A program made the position numbers and the translations under genes. The notes below the pieces were generated by a model, which was given only the letters and a program-made list of their open reading frames with translations, was not told where the DNA came from and ran no database searches. From assembly GCA_036276235.1 (NCBI GenBank), contig DATBDZ010000292.1, forward strand, positions 1-37,404: a DNA stretch of 37,404 bases, in the 5' to 3' direction. Position 1 is the stretch's first letter. Every line of letters begins with the position of its first letter. Below are positions 8,276 through 17,205 of this stretch, piece after piece. This stretch comes from JANWHF01 sp036276235. GTDB lineage: Bacteria; Planctomycetota; Phycisphaerae; Tepidisphaerales; Tepidisphaeraceae.

Positions 8276-8710
8276 ATGATGCAAAAAACAATCGCGCTGG
8301 TCGGACATTGCGGGCCCGACAGCAGCTACCTGAGGATGGCGGCGATGTCCGCCGAGCGCGGAGTGGCGGTTGTCGCCGCCGAGGATGATGAATCGCTTAA
8401 GCGAATTCTCGACTCGGGCGTCCGGCTCCTATTGGTCAACCGCGTGCTGGATTTCGGCTTCAGCGAAACCGACGGTGTCAGCCTGATCCGCAGGTTGCGG
8501 CCGTATTATCCGCACGTGAACATGATGCTCATCAGCAATTACCCCGATGCACAGGCGGAAGCCAAAGCCGCCGGCGCGCTGGCGGGCTTCGGCAAGCGCG
8601 AGATCGGCTCAGAACGGGTGAAGCAGCTATTGCGCGAGGGGCTGGGCGAAAAGGTGGGAGAGTCACACAAATCCGTAACACACTCCAGCCCGGAACGTAT
8701 GAAAGAGTGA
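8276..8710 (+). CDS. Receiver-like (CheY-fold) protein, probably non-canonical
   Basis: The protein has alternating beta strands and helices. The pattern DGVSLIRRLRPYYPHVNMMLISNYPDA, then an alanine-rich helix and a GKREI segment, resembles the second half of a response-regulator receiver domain, including a lysine in the place of the conserved Lys. The N-terminal half is less clear: the acidic pair is present as EDDE but the phosphoacceptor region (LLLVNRVLDFG) is altered. There is no output domain. The start is ATG 8276 or 8279, after GAGGA at 8266-8270; an earlier ATG at 8246 would ignore that ribosome site. Function unknown. The stop lies inside the extended reading frame of the next gene. 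Confidence 0.6.
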   Translation: MMQKTIALVGHCGPDSSYLRMAAMSAERGVAVVAAEDDESLKRILDSGVRLLLVNRVLDFGFSETDGVSLIRRLRPYYPHVNMMLISNYPDAQAEAKAAGALAGFGKREIGSERVKQLLREGLGEKVGESHKSVTHSSPERMKE

Positions 8711-8730
8711 CTCCGCCGTACCGTCACTTG

Positions 8731-11700
8731 ATGAATCCAAGGCTGTATCAACTCCCGCTGCTCCTGATGGCGGCGATGTCCCCGTTCGCGGCCCGGGCCG
8801 CCTCGATTGACTTTGCCCGCGACATCCGTCCGATCCTTTCCGACAACTGCTACCAATGCCACGGCCCCGACGAGCAGGCCCGTAAGGCAAGCCTGCGGCT
8901 CGATACGCGCGACGGCGCGTTTCGACTGAAGGATGGCAAGGCCGTTATCGTTGCCGGGCATAGCGATCAGAGTGATCTCGTACGGCGCATCTTCTCAACC
9001 GATCCGGACGAGCTGATGCCCAAGTCCAAATCGAATCACAAGCTGTCGGCAGTCCAAAAGGATTTGCTCAAGCGATGGGTTGATGAAGGAGCGAGCTGGA
9101 GCCTGCACTGGGCATTTGTGCCGCCGGCTCGGCAAGATGCGCCAGCGGTGAAGAACGCAGTCTGGGCGATCAATCCGATCGATCGATTCGTTTTGGCGAA
9201 TCTTGAAGGGCAAGGTTTGAAGCCGTCGCCGCAAGCGGAAAAACATGCATTGATTCGTCGAGTGTCGCTCGATCTGACTGGCTTGCCGCCGACGATTGAG
9301 GAAGTGGATGCATTTGTTCGCGACGAGCGGCCGGATGCTTACGAGCGTTTGATCGATCGTCTGCTCGTCAGCCCTCGCTATGGCGAGCGGATGGCCGCCG
9401 ACTGGCTCGATATCGCGCGCTTTGCCGACACGCACGGCTACCAGATGGACCGCTACCGCGCGATGTGGCCTTATCGCGATTGGGTCATCAAGGCGTTCAA
9501 TGAGAATCTTCCGTTCAATCAGTTCATCACCTGGCAACTGGCCGGGGATCTGTTGCCGCACCCGACCAAAGAACAACGGCTGGCGACCGCCTTCAACCGC
9601 CTGCATCTGCAAAACGAAGAAGGCGGCATCGTCGAAGAAGAATATCGCGTCAGCTATGTTGTCGATCGAGTGACGACATTCGGCACGGCATTTCTTGGCC
9701 TCACCTTCGAATGCTCGCGGTGCCACGATCATAAATTTGATCCGATCACGCAGAAGGATTTTTACTCACTTTTCGCGTTCTTCCAGAACATCGACGAATC
9801 AGGGCAGACGACATATTTCACCGATTCGATGCCGGTGCCGACGCTGCTGCTGTCCACCGATCAGCAGGATGCGAAGCTGGCGGAGTTGAAGATCCAGATC
9901 GCACAGAAGCAAAAGCAGTTATCCGATATCGCAGCCGACGCGGAGCCTCGGTTTGCCGAATGGCTCGAGCATCGTCCGGAATCCGTGAGGATTGCCGGCG
10001 AAGTCGGATCGTTTGATTTCGAGAGCATCGACAAGGGAAAGATTGCCAACGCGGCCGACTCCGCGAAGCCGGGGCGCGCGATCGAGAATCCGAAAATCTT
10101 TCCAGGAAAATCGGGCAACGGCGCGCTTCTCTCGGGAGATAACGGCTTCACATTTCCCGGTGTCGGGCATTTCACGCGATCAGATCCGTTCGCGTTTTCG
10201 ATCTTGGTGAATGTGCCGGCGATGTTGCCGCGGATGGTGCTGGCGCATCACAGCAAGGCGCCGATCGACGCCGGCAGCCGTGGGTATGAGCTGCTGCTGG
10301 AAGACGGGCATGTGGCGTTTGGTCTGCATCACATGTGGCCGGGAAATTCGCTGAAGGTGGCGACGAAGCAAACGTTGCCGGCAAATCAGTGGGTTCACAT
10401 CGCGGTGACGTATGATGGATCGAGCCGCACGGCTGGCGTGCATCTCTATATTGACGGCCAACTCGCGCCGACCGACATCATCCGCGACGGCCTCTCAAAG
10501 GACATCACCTACGAGCGCGGCGGGGAGCCGGATTTGGCCGTCGGATATCGCTTTCGCGATTCAGGATTCAAAGATGGGAAGATTGACGATTTCCACATCT
10601 TCAATCGCGCGCTGAGTGCATTGGAAATCGCGCAACAGGCGGAACGCGATGATTTGTCGGCCGCGCTCACGACGGAAACCAAGTCACTGACCGCATCGCA
10701 ACGCGGCGAACTGTTTGACTTCTATCTAGCGAATTTTGACGAACCGGCGCGAGCGTTGACGGACGAGCTTCACGCGCTTCGCAAGCAGCAGAGTGGTCTG
10801 GTCAATCCGATTCCTGAAGTGATGGTGATGCAGGAATTGCCGCAGCCCAAGCCGGCGTACATTTTGCGGCGCGGGGCTTATGACGCGCATGGCGAGCAGG
10901 TCGTCGCTAACACGCCAGCGGTGTTGCCGGCGTTCGCGGCGGATCAGCCGCGCAATCGGCTTGGGCTGGCGCGCTGGCTTCTTTCGGCGGAGAATCCGCT
11001 GCCGGCGCGGGTGATCGTGAATCGTGCGTGGCAGCAGATGTTTGGCCGCGGCATTGTTGAAACTTCCGACAACTTCGGCAGTCAGGGCTCGCCGCCGACC
11101 GATCCGCAATTGCTCGATTGGCTGGCGGTCGAATTCGCGCAGCCGGCAAATGCAGCGGATCAGCCGTGGGACATGAAACGCCTGCTCAAGCTGATCGCGA
11201 TGTCGGCGACGTATCGTCAATCGTCGGTGGCATCGGCCGACTTGCTCGCGCGCGATCCGGCCAATCAATGGCTTGCGCGCGGCCCCTCGCGCCGACTCAC
11301 CGCCGAGATGTTGCGCGATCAGGCGCTCTTTGACAGTGGCCTGCTGGCCGAAATGCTGGGCGGCCCCAGCGTCTTTCCCTATCAGCCGGATGGCTTTTGG
11401 GATGTCGCAATGGGCAAGCCAAAATACGAGCAGAGCCACGGGGGCGATTTGCATCGGCGCAGTCTCTATACATTCTGGAAGCGCACAATCCCGCCGCCGG
11501 CGATGGTAACTTTCGACGCCGCCGAACGGAGCATTTGCACGGTCCGCCGGCAGAGCACGAGCACGCCGCTGCAGGCGCTGGCGCTGTTGAATGATCCGCA
11601 GATCACGGAAGCCGCGCGGTTCATCAGCCAACGCATGCTCAAGGAAGGCGGCGCGACTCTGGAGGAACGTGTAAGCTGGGCGTTTAAACTTGTTACAAAT

Positions 11701-11910
11701 CGATCGCCCGCGCCGGCAGAGATGCAGATTCTCGTCCAGATGTTCGTCGAGCAACGCGAGCTCTTTGGGCGCGATTCGGCTAGTGCAAAGAAGCTTTTGG
11801 CGGTCGGAGAAGCAAGAAATGATCCATCGCTTGATGAGGCGGATCTTGCCGCCGGCACGGTTTTGGCCGAGGCGATCCTGAATCACGACGAGGCGGTAAT
11901 GCGGCGATGA
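8731..11910 (+). CDS. Exported planctomycete cytochrome-domain protein with DUF1549, LamG and DUF1553
   Basis: From the ATG at 8731 a short signal peptide (hydrophobic to SPFAARA) leads into a planctomycete cytochrome c domain with heme motif CYQCH (residues 40-44). DUF1549 follows (about residues 140-350, containing NPIDRFVLANLE and RVSLDLTGLPPT). Next is a LamG/concanavalin-like domain (about 425-640, with HIAVTYDGSS and GKIDDFHIFNRAL), then DUF1553 (about 740-1030, with NRAWQQMFGRGIVET and RRQSTSTPLQAL). The order matches the large secreted proteins abundant in Planctomycetota, thought to act in periplasmic or surface degradation of complex carbohydrates, though the reaction is unproven. 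It is paired with the downstream DUF1501 gene, as is usual. A start at 8707 is possible but would put charged residues before the signal. Confidence 0.92.
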   Translation: MNPRLYQLPLLLMAAMSPFAARAASIDFARDIRPILSDNCYQCHGPDEQARKASLRLDTRDGAFRLKDGKAVIVAGHSDQSDLVRRIFSTDPDELMPKSKSNHKLSAVQKDLLKRWVDEGASWSLHWAFVPPARQDAPAVKNAVWAINPIDRFVLANLEGQGLKPSPQAEKHALIRRVSLDLTGLPPTIEEVDAFVRDERPDAYERLIDRLLVSPRYGERMAADWLDIARFADTHGYQMDRYRAMWPYRDWVIKAFNENLPFNQFITWQLAGDLLPHPTKEQRLATAFNRLHLQNEEGGIVEEEYRVSYVVDRVTTFGTAFLGLTFECSRCHDHKFDPITQKDFYSLFAFFQNIDESGQTTYFTDSMPVPTLLLSTDQQDAKLAELKIQIAQKQKQLSDIAADAEPRFAEWLEHRPESVRIAGEVGSFDFESIDKGKIANAADSAKPGRAIENPKIFPGKSGNGALLSGDNGFTFPGVGHFTRSDPFAFSILVNVPAMLPRMVLAHHSKAPIDAGSRGYELLLEDGHVAFGLHHMWPGNSLKVATKQTLPANQWVHIAVTYDGSSRTAGVHLYIDGQLAPTDIIRDGLSKDITYERGGEPDLAVGYRFRDSGFKDGKIDDFHIFNRALSALEIAQQAERDDLSAALTTETKSLTASQRGELFDFYLANFDEPARALTDELHALRKQQSGLVNPIPEVMVMQELPQPKPAYILRRGAYDAHGEQVVANTPAVLPAFAADQPRNRLGLARWLLSAENPLPARVIVNRAWQQMFGRGIVETSDNFGSQGSPPTDPQLLDWLAVEFAQPANAADQPWDMKRLLKLIAMSATYRQSSVASADLLARDPANQWLARGPSRRLTAEMLRDQALFDSGLLAEMLGGPSVFPYQPDGFWDVAMGKPKYEQSHGGDLHRRSLYTFWKRTIPPPAMVTFDAAERSICTVRRQSTSTPLQALALLNDPQITEAARFISQRMLKEGGATLEERVSWAFKLVTNRSPAPAEMQILVQMFVEQRELFGRDSASAKKLLAVGEARNDPSLDEADLAAGTVLAEAILNHDEAVMRR

Positions 11911-11931
11911 ACGAGGTTCCAAACCCGATCT

Positions 11932-12051
11932 CCCTCTCCCCTGTACGCAGGGGAGAGGGCTGGGGTGAGGGGACAGCGGTGCGCGAGTTGGCGTAATACG
12001 CCGATCGGCGCATTGATCCCCTCCCCCTGCCCTCTCCCACGGGGGAGAGGG
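11932..12051. repeat. Double hairpin of the CCCTCTCCCC family
   Basis: A 28-nt palindrome at 11932-11959 (CCCTCTCCCC, loop, GGGGAGAGGG) and a shorter one at 12030-12051 are linked by complementary GGGGTGAGGGG and CCCCTCCCCC tracts. The whole can therefore also fold as one large structure. It lies in the spacer between two co-directional, functionally paired genes. A close relative occupies 15936-16060. Confidence 0.85.
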
Positions 12052-12072
12052 TACAAAGACGCATAAGCGGAC

Positions 12073-13512
12073 ATGAACACCAATTGCAACCAATTCAGTC
12101 CGATCAACCGCCGCCAGTTCCTCGGGCGTTGCGGACTCGGCGTGGGCGGCGCCGCCCTCATGGGACTTCTGAATCGTGAGGCGTCTGCCGCCAGCCCTTT
12201 CATGGGGATTTTGCCAGCGCCGCACGTTGCACCGCGCGCTAAGCGGATCATCTACCTGTTCATGGCGGGCGGTCCTTCGCAGCTTGATCTGTTTGACCAT
12301 AAGCCCCTGCTGAACCAAATGAACGGCAGCGATCTGCCGGCGAGCGTGCGGATGGGCCAGCGGCTCACCGGGATGTCGGCCAATCAGTCAACGCTTCCGC
12401 TTGCCGGCTCGATCTTCAAATTCGCAAAACACGGAGCCAGCGGCGCATGGGTAAGCGAATTGCTGCCGCACACGGCGGGTATTGTCGATCAGTTGTGTTT
12501 CGTGAAATCACTTTACACCGAAGCGATTAACCATGATCCGGCGATCACCTTTTTCCAGACGGGCTCGCAGATCGCCGGCCGACCGTCGATGGGGGCATGG
12601 CTCAGCTACGGCCTGGGCAGCGCCAACGAAAATCTGCCGGCGTTTGTGGTGTTGATCTCCAAGGATCGGATCGATCAGCCGCTCTACGCGCGGCTCTGGG
12701 GCAACGGCTTTCTGCCGAGCATTCATCAGGGCGTGCAATTCCGCAGCGGCAAAGATCCGGTGCTCTATCTGAAGAACCCGGACGGCATCTCCGCCGACTC
12801 GCGGCGGAAAATGCTCGACCGCCTGGCCGATCTTCACGCGCTGGAATATCAGGACCTGGGCGATCCGGAGATTAATGCGCGGGTCGCGCAATACGAGATG
12901 GCGTACCGCATGCAAACCAGCGTGCCGGAGGTGATGGACATCTCAACAGAATCGGCGGCGACATTTGATCTCTACGGCCCGCAGGCGCGACAGCCCGGCA
13001 CGTTTGCCGCGAATTGCCTGCTGGCGCGGCGGCTGGCGGAGCGCGATGTGCGCTTCATCCAGCTTTATCATCCCGGCTGGGACCATCACGGCGGCTTGCC
13101 CGCCGGCATCCGCAAGCAATCCGCCGACGTCGATCGCGCGACCTTTGGCTTGATCACCGATCTCAAACAGCGCGGCATGCTCGACGACACGCTGGTCGTC
13201 TGGGGCGGCGAATTTGGCCGCACGAATTATTCGCAAGGCAAACTCACCGCCACGGATTACGGCCGCGACCATCACCCCCGCTGCTTCACCGCCTGGCTCG
13301 CCGGCGCCGGCGTGCGCGCGGGAACCAGCTACGGCGCCACCGACGACTTCGGCTACAACGTCGCCGAGAATCCTGTCCACGTCTACGACTTCCAGGCCAC
13401 CATCCTGCGGCTGATGGGGATCGATCATGAGAAGCTGACGTTTAAGTTTCAGGGCCGTGATTATCGCCTGACCGATGTGCATGGGAAGATCGTGAGCGAA
13501 ATCCTTGCGTAG
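12073..13512 (+). CDS. DUF1501 domain-containing Tat-exported protein
   Basis: This 479-residue protein opens with a twin-arginine signal (NRRQFLGRCGLGVGGAALMGLL region, residues about 13-34), so it should be exported folded. The rest is a typical DUF1501 domain: YLFMAGGPSQLDLFDHKP near the N-terminus, FYHPGWDHHGG-like sequence (LYHPGWDHHGG, about 330-345), WGGEFGRT and GRDHHPRCFTAWLAGAGV. DUF1501 belongs to the sulfatase/alkaline phosphatase-like superfamily, and the conserved His/Asp-rich motifs are consistent with metal binding, but activity is unproven. In planctomycetes it is nearly always the partner of a DUF1549/DUF1553 protein, as here. Confidence 0.93.
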   Translation: MNTNCNQFSPINRRQFLGRCGLGVGGAALMGLLNREASAASPFMGILPAPHVAPRAKRIIYLFMAGGPSQLDLFDHKPLLNQMNGSDLPASVRMGQRLTGMSANQSTLPLAGSIFKFAKHGASGAWVSELLPHTAGIVDQLCFVKSLYTEAINHDPAITFFQTGSQIAGRPSMGAWLSYGLGSANENLPAFVVLISKDRIDQPLYARLWGNGFLPSIHQGVQFRSGKDPVLYLKNPDGISADSRRKMLDRLADLHALEYQDLGDPEINARVAQYEMAYRMQTSVPEVMDISTESAATFDLYGPQARQPGTFAANCLLARRLAERDVRFIQLYHPGWDHHGGLPAGIRKQSADVDRATFGLITDLKQRGMLDDTLVVWGGEFGRTNYSQGKLTATDYGRDHHPRCFTAWLAGAGVRAGTSYGATDDFGYNVAENPVHVYDFQATILRLMGIDHEKLTFKFQGRDYRLTDVHGKIVSEILA

Positions 13513-13542
13513 GGTGACAGTACCCGCGTTGCATTCATGTAG

Positions 13543-13560
13543 GGCGGGATTTATCCCGCC
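13543..13560. terminator. Short palindrome after the DUF1501 gene
   Basis: GGCGGGAT (13543-13550) and ATCCCGCC (13553-13560) form an 8-bp stem 30 nt after the DUF1501 stop. A T-rich stretch (TTTTTTA, near 13580) lies about 20 nt further on, not directly adjacent. It may act as a terminator or be another dispersed palindrome. Confidence 0.45.
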
Positions 13561-13632
13561 GATGTTCGGCCAGGGTGTAATTTTTTATTTGTGACGACGT
13601 TTAGGTGGGGAAGTCGTTCAGGTCAAACAACC

Positions 13633-13708
13633 GTCATGCTGAGGTACTCCGAAGCATCTGGCTGGATTGGGCAAATGGGCCAGATGCTTCGGAGTACCTC
13701 AGCATGAC
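13633..13708. repeat. Perfect 29-bp inverted repeat between convergent genes
   Basis: Arms at 13633-13661 and 13680-13708 are perfectly complementary over 29 bp around an 18-nt loop. The left arm starts GTCATGCTGAGGTACTCC. The repeat lies between the converging DUF1501 and potA genes. There is no T-run, so termination would have to be structural; it may instead be a dispersed mobile palindrome. Confidence 0.85.
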
Positions 13709-13786
13709 GTGGTGCGCGCGGGGCGGAAAACTTTTGCCAGCACGGCATCAGACCGCTCCATGCTATCGTACTATCGCCTACTAATG

Positions 13787-14887
13787 TTACCGCCCGGCAT
13801 TGCCATCTGCTCTTCCCGCCTGAAGCACAACAATATCATCCGCATGAATCTGGCAGAATACGCGATCGCCCTTATGGAACGATTCTTCCGACGAGCTTTC
13901 GTTGGCGACAACCGCCGTCAGCTCAGTTCCGCCGGGCGTTTCCAGGTGAAGCTGATCGGTGGCTCCGCGAAAGATTTCTTCACGGACGGTTGCCTCGAAG
14001 CTGTTGTTGCCTTGTGTTGGCCGGGACGAGAGGCGGATTTTTTCGGGCCGGACGCAGATCATTACGCTGCCTTGTGTGCCGAATTGGGCGTCGTTGATCG
14101 CGAGTTTGAACTCACCGAAATCCAGGAACCGCGATGAGCCGCCATCGGATCTGATTGGAGCTTCCAGGACATTGGCCTGCCCAATGAAGTCGGCGACGAA
14201 GCGCGTCGCGGGGCGGTGATAGATGTCGGAAACGCCGCCGATCTGCTCGATTTTTCCCTTGTTCACGACGGCGATTCGGTCCGACATCACCAGTGCCTCT
14301 TCCTGATCGTGCGTGACGAACAGGAAGGTAATCCCCAGGCGCGATTGCAGGCGTTTGAGCTCGATCTGCATGGCGTGGCGCAGCTTGGCATCGAGGGCCG
14401 CCAGCGGCTCATCCAGCAGCAGCACGCGCGGCTCACACACCAGCGCCCGAGCCAGCGCCACCCGCTGCTTCTGGCCGCCGGAAAGCTGGTGCGGCATGCG
14501 CGATTCCATGCCGGCCAGCGAAACCATCTCCACCGCGCGCTGCACGCGCGATTGCTGATCGGCCGCGCCCATGCGCTTCATCTTCAATCCAAAGGCGATG
14601 TTCTGCGCGACGCTCAGATGCGGAAAGAGCGCGTAGCTCTGGAAGACCTGATTCACGTCACGTCGATACGGCGGCAGATGCGTGACATCATTCCCAGCCA
14701 GCATGACGACGCCCTCGGTGGGAATCTCAAATCCTGAGATCATGCGGAGCATCGTGGTCTTGCCGCATCCGGACGGGCCCAGGAGCGTGAGGAATTCGCC
14801 GGCGCGAATATGCAGATCGACATTCTCGACGGCGGCAAAGTTCCCAAACCGCTTGCTGACCGAGCGAAGCTCGACCATGTTTTCCAT
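13787..14887 (-). CDS. potA: Polyamine-type ABC transporter ATP-binding protein
   Basis: This is the ATPase subunit of a spermidine/putrescine-type importer, at the cytoplasmic membrane face. The 366-residue protein has Walker A GPSGCGKTT (residues 37-45), Q-loop Q83, signature LSGGQ (135-139), Walker B VLLLDE (155-160), D-loop AALD and switch His193. A TOBE-type C-terminal domain follows from about residue 240. The ATG at 14887 is chosen because AAGGAG lies 8 nt upstream and the next residues match PotA; reading frames extending further upstream overlap potB. It is the last gene of a potC-potD-potB-potA run. Confidence 0.93.
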   Translation of the reverse strand: MENMVELRSVSKRFGNFAAVENVDLHIRAGEFLTLLGPSGCGKTTMLRMISGFEIPTEGVVMLAGNDVTHLPPYRRDVNQVFQSYALFPHLSVAQNIAFGLKMKRMGAADQQSRVQRAVEMVSLAGMESRMPHQLSGGQKQRVALARALVCEPRVLLLDEPLAALDAKLRHAMQIELKRLQSRLGITFLFVTHDQEEALVMSDRIAVVNKGKIEQIGGVSDIYHRPATRFVADFIGQANVLEAPIRSDGGSSRFLDFGEFKLAINDAQFGTQGSVMICVRPEKIRLSSRPTQGNNSFEATVREEIFRGATDQLHLETPGGTELTAVVANESSSEESFHKGDRVFCQIHADDIVVLQAGRADGNAGR

Positions 14888-14907
14888 CAAGTCATCTCCT
14901 TCTGTCA

Positions 14908-15864
14908 TTACATTAGTGGTCGCGCGGCCGCGCTCTTTCGGTTGGTTATGAGATAGATCACGACGAACAGCGCGAGCAGGGCCATGCCCAGGGCGGAGCC
15001 GAAGGGCAGGTCGCCGGCTTGTTCGAATTGTTCCTGAATTTCGTCGCCGATCAGGCGGATGTGGCCGCCGCTCATGATTCTGGTGACGGCGAACATCGCG
15101 ATCGCCGGGACAAAAGTCATCAGAATTCCCGCGGAAATGCCGGGCCACGTCAGCGGTAGCGTCACACGAAAGAATGTGCGCACCGGGCCCGCGCCAAGAT
15201 CGGAAGCCGCTTCCAGGAGCGTGCGATCGAGCTTTTCGACGCTGCCGTAAATCGGCAGGATCATGAACGGCAGGTACATGTAAACCAGCGCGATCATCAC
15301 CGCCGCCGGCGTGTAGAGCAGCTCGATCGGCTGCTTGATGATATTGGGGATGATGTGCAGAGCTTCGAGCATGCTGTTGAGCAAGCCGTCCTTGTCGAGG
15401 ATCGTGAACCAGGCGTAGGTGCGAATCAGGAAGCTGGTCATGAAGGGAATCATGACGAGCATGAGCAGGTTCCCGCGCCATTTTTCGTCGCAGCGGCCGA
15501 TGAAATAGGCGACCGGATAGCCGATCAGCGCGCACAAAATCGTCGTCGCGCCGGCGTATTCGATCGAACGGATGAAAACGTGAATGTATGGCCGCTGGTA
15601 GAAGCGCAGATGCTCGCCTTGAAATATCCTTGCGAAGTTTTGCAGCGTGAAGCGGTAGTCGATCTCGCCCATGCCGGCGTTTTCAAAAAAACTGCAGATG
15701 AGAAGGATCAATGTCGGCGCGATAACGAACAGCGCCAACCAGCCGACCAGTGGCGAGAGCAATGCCCATCCCCGCCAGCCGGGGCGGCGAAGGGATGAAG
15801 TTGATTGTGTTGCTGCTTGTGTGTTCATCTGTGAGGGGCTCTTCTGGCTGCCATCGGCAGTCAT
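14908..15864 (-). CDS. potB: Polyamine-type ABC transporter permease (PotB-like)
   Basis: This inner-membrane permease has about six hydrophobic segments. Its EAA loop, LLEAASDLGAGPVRTFFRVTLP (about residues 205-226), contacts the ATPase. N-terminal LLSPLVGWLALFVIAPTLILL and the Y-x-FTLQNF region are typical of PotB. ATG 15864 gives 318 residues; an ATG at 15828 would remove twelve polar residues and is equally possible, and neither has a clear Shine-Dalgarno. The stop is 20 nt from the potA start, so potB and potA should be translated from one message. A double hairpin separates it from potD upstream. Confidence 0.9.
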   Translation of the reverse strand: MTADGSQKSPSQMNTQAATQSTSSLRRPGWRGWALLSPLVGWLALFVIAPTLILLICSFFENAGMGEIDYRFTLQNFARIFQGEHLRFYQRPYIHVFIRSIEYAGATTILCALIGYPVAYFIGRCDEKWRGNLLMLVMIPFMTSFLIRTYAWFTILDKDGLLNSMLEALHIIPNIIKQPIELLYTPAAVMIALVYMYLPFMILPIYGSVEKLDRTLLEAASDLGAGPVRTFFRVTLPLTWPGISAGILMTFVPAIAMFAVTRIMSGGHIRLIGDEIQEQFEQAGDLPFGSALGMALLALFVVIYLITNRKSAAARPLM

Positions 15865-15935
15865 TGAATCGTGTCATATCTCGCGACGAGGCGGCTGCGG
15901 ATCCTCAAGCACTAGGAGTGCGCGGTGTTGCTGCT

Positions 15936-16060
15936 CCCTCTCCCCTGTACTCAGGGGAGAGGGTTGGGGTGAGGGGACAGACTGCGGATCTGCGAAGGGC
16001 GCCATTTCGCCGAACGCTGTCCCCTCACCCTGCCCTCTCCCCTGGGTACAGGGGAGAGGG
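15936..16060. repeat. Double hairpin of the CCCTCTCCCC family inside the pot operon
   Basis: Two 28-nt palindromes, at 15936-15963 and 16033-16060, share the arms CCCTCTCCCC/GGGGAGAGGG. Between them, GGTGAGGGGACAG (15968-15980) pairs with CTGTCCCCTCACC (16018-16029 region), so the whole unit folds as a nested structure. It closely matches 11932-12051. Its position between potD and potB could protect the upstream potD message or attenuate the downstream genes. I see no coding sequence in 15865-16149. Confidence 0.85.
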
Positions 16061-16149
16061 TTCTGAAAGTATGCCCTCTCTTTTGGGAACATTTCCAGAT
16101 CGGATCCTCCGAAGCATACGAATTCTCTGGAATAAAACGGTTCATCAAA

Positions 16150-17175
16150 TCATTTCCGCAGCTCGCTCATCAGCGCTGATATATCGCTGCTGGCCTTTCC
16201 GATATCGCGGAACAACTCGAGCTTTTCCGCATTCGGCGGGTAGCTGGCGCCGTTGTCCAATTGCGATTTGCTCAGCACCTTTCGCGCGGCGGCGTTGGGA
16301 TTCGTATACGGAAACTTATCGGAGATAAGTTTGCTCACTTCGGGACGCAGGATGTAGCTGATGAACTTCTCGGCCGCCTCCTTGTTCTTCGCGTCCTTGG
16401 GGATGCAGAGGCTATCGACGAAGCGATGCGCGCCGTCGGCCGGCAGAACATATTTGAATTTCTTGTCCTGCTCGATCAGCTTGGCAGCGTCGCCGCAGTA
16501 GACGATGCCTAGATCGACGTCGCCGCGCAGCAGTGCGCCTTGAGGGTTGGTGCCTTCGTAGATCTTCACGCGCGGCAGCCATTCCGCGATCAGCGGCTTC
16601 ACCTTCGCCAGATTTTCCGGAGTGACATCGTTGATCGGAATTCCCTTTGCCGCCATTGCCCAGGAGACGATCTCCCGGTTGTCATCGATGACGATGATCC
16701 GCTGGTTGTACTTGGCACTGAAGACATCCTGATAAGTGTTGACGGGGTCTTTGACCTTGTCGGTGTTGATGACGATGCCGACGGTGCCGGCCATGTAGGG
16801 GACGGAATATTTCAACCCCGGATCGCTGCTGAGCTGGCGAAACTCTGGGAGAAGATTCGACAGATTGGGAATGTGGCTGGCATCGATCGGTGCGAGCATG
16901 CCGCGCTTGATCAGGTGCTCGACCATGTACTCGGAGGGTTGAATCAGGTCATATGCGCCGGGGCTGCCTTGCAGCTTGGTGAGCATCGCCTCGTTGGTGT
17001 CAAACAATTCCTTGGTGACGGGGATCGACGTTTCTTTGGTGAAGCCGTCGATGACTTCCTGCGGCACGTATTCGGAGACGATGAACAGCCGCAGGGTTGG
17101 AGTGGAGGCGGTCTTGTTGCAACTGGCCAGCAGCGCGATACTCAGGACCAACATCAGCGAAAATAGTTGCTTCAT
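16150..17175 (-). CDS. potD: Polyamine-type substrate-binding lipoprotein (PotD-like)
   Basis: This is the extracytoplasmic binding protein that delivers substrate to the PotB/PotC permease. The start at 17175 is chosen because it opens a lipoprotein signal ending in LLASC (lipobox, Cys19) and has GAGGG about 9 nt upstream. Family features include FIVSEYVPQEVIDGF, YDLIQPSEYMVEHLIKRGML, PYMAGTVGIVINTDKV and the C-terminal FISYILRPE segment. The acidic and aromatic residues in these motifs usually grip the polyamine amines. Substrate (spermidine, putrescine or another cation) is inferred from family only. It lies 30 nt after potC. Confidence 0.93.
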   Translation of the reverse strand: MKQLFSLMLVLSIALLASCNKTASTPTLRLFIVSEYVPQEVIDGFTKETSIPVTKELFDTNEAMLTKLQGSPGAYDLIQPSEYMVEHLIKRGMLAPIDASHIPNLSNLLPEFRQLSSDPGLKYSVPYMAGTVGIVINTDKVKDPVNTYQDVFSAKYNQRIIVIDDNREIVSWAMAAKGIPINDVTPENLAKVKPLIAEWLPRVKIYEGTNPQGALLRGDVDLGIVYCGDAAKLIEQDKKFKYVLPADGAHRFVDSLCIPKDAKNKEAAEKFISYILRPEVSKLISDKFPYTNPNAAARKVLSKSQLDNGASYPPNAEKLELFRDIGKASSDISALMSELRK

Positions 17176-17205
17176 CTTGATTTTCCCTCTGTGCAAATGG
17201 ACTGA

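Noticed and set aside
10726..12318. Long open frame on the minus strand opposite the DUF1549/DUF1553 gene
   Set aside because: It is the complement of a clearly conserved protein-coding gene; its translation is Arg-rich and unlike any family. GC-rich codon use leaves such open shadows.
13787..15535. Long fused frame covering potA plus an N-terminal extension
   Set aside because: The extension is antisense-like, Arg/His-rich and lies over potB in another frame; the true potA start at 14887 has a good ribosome site.
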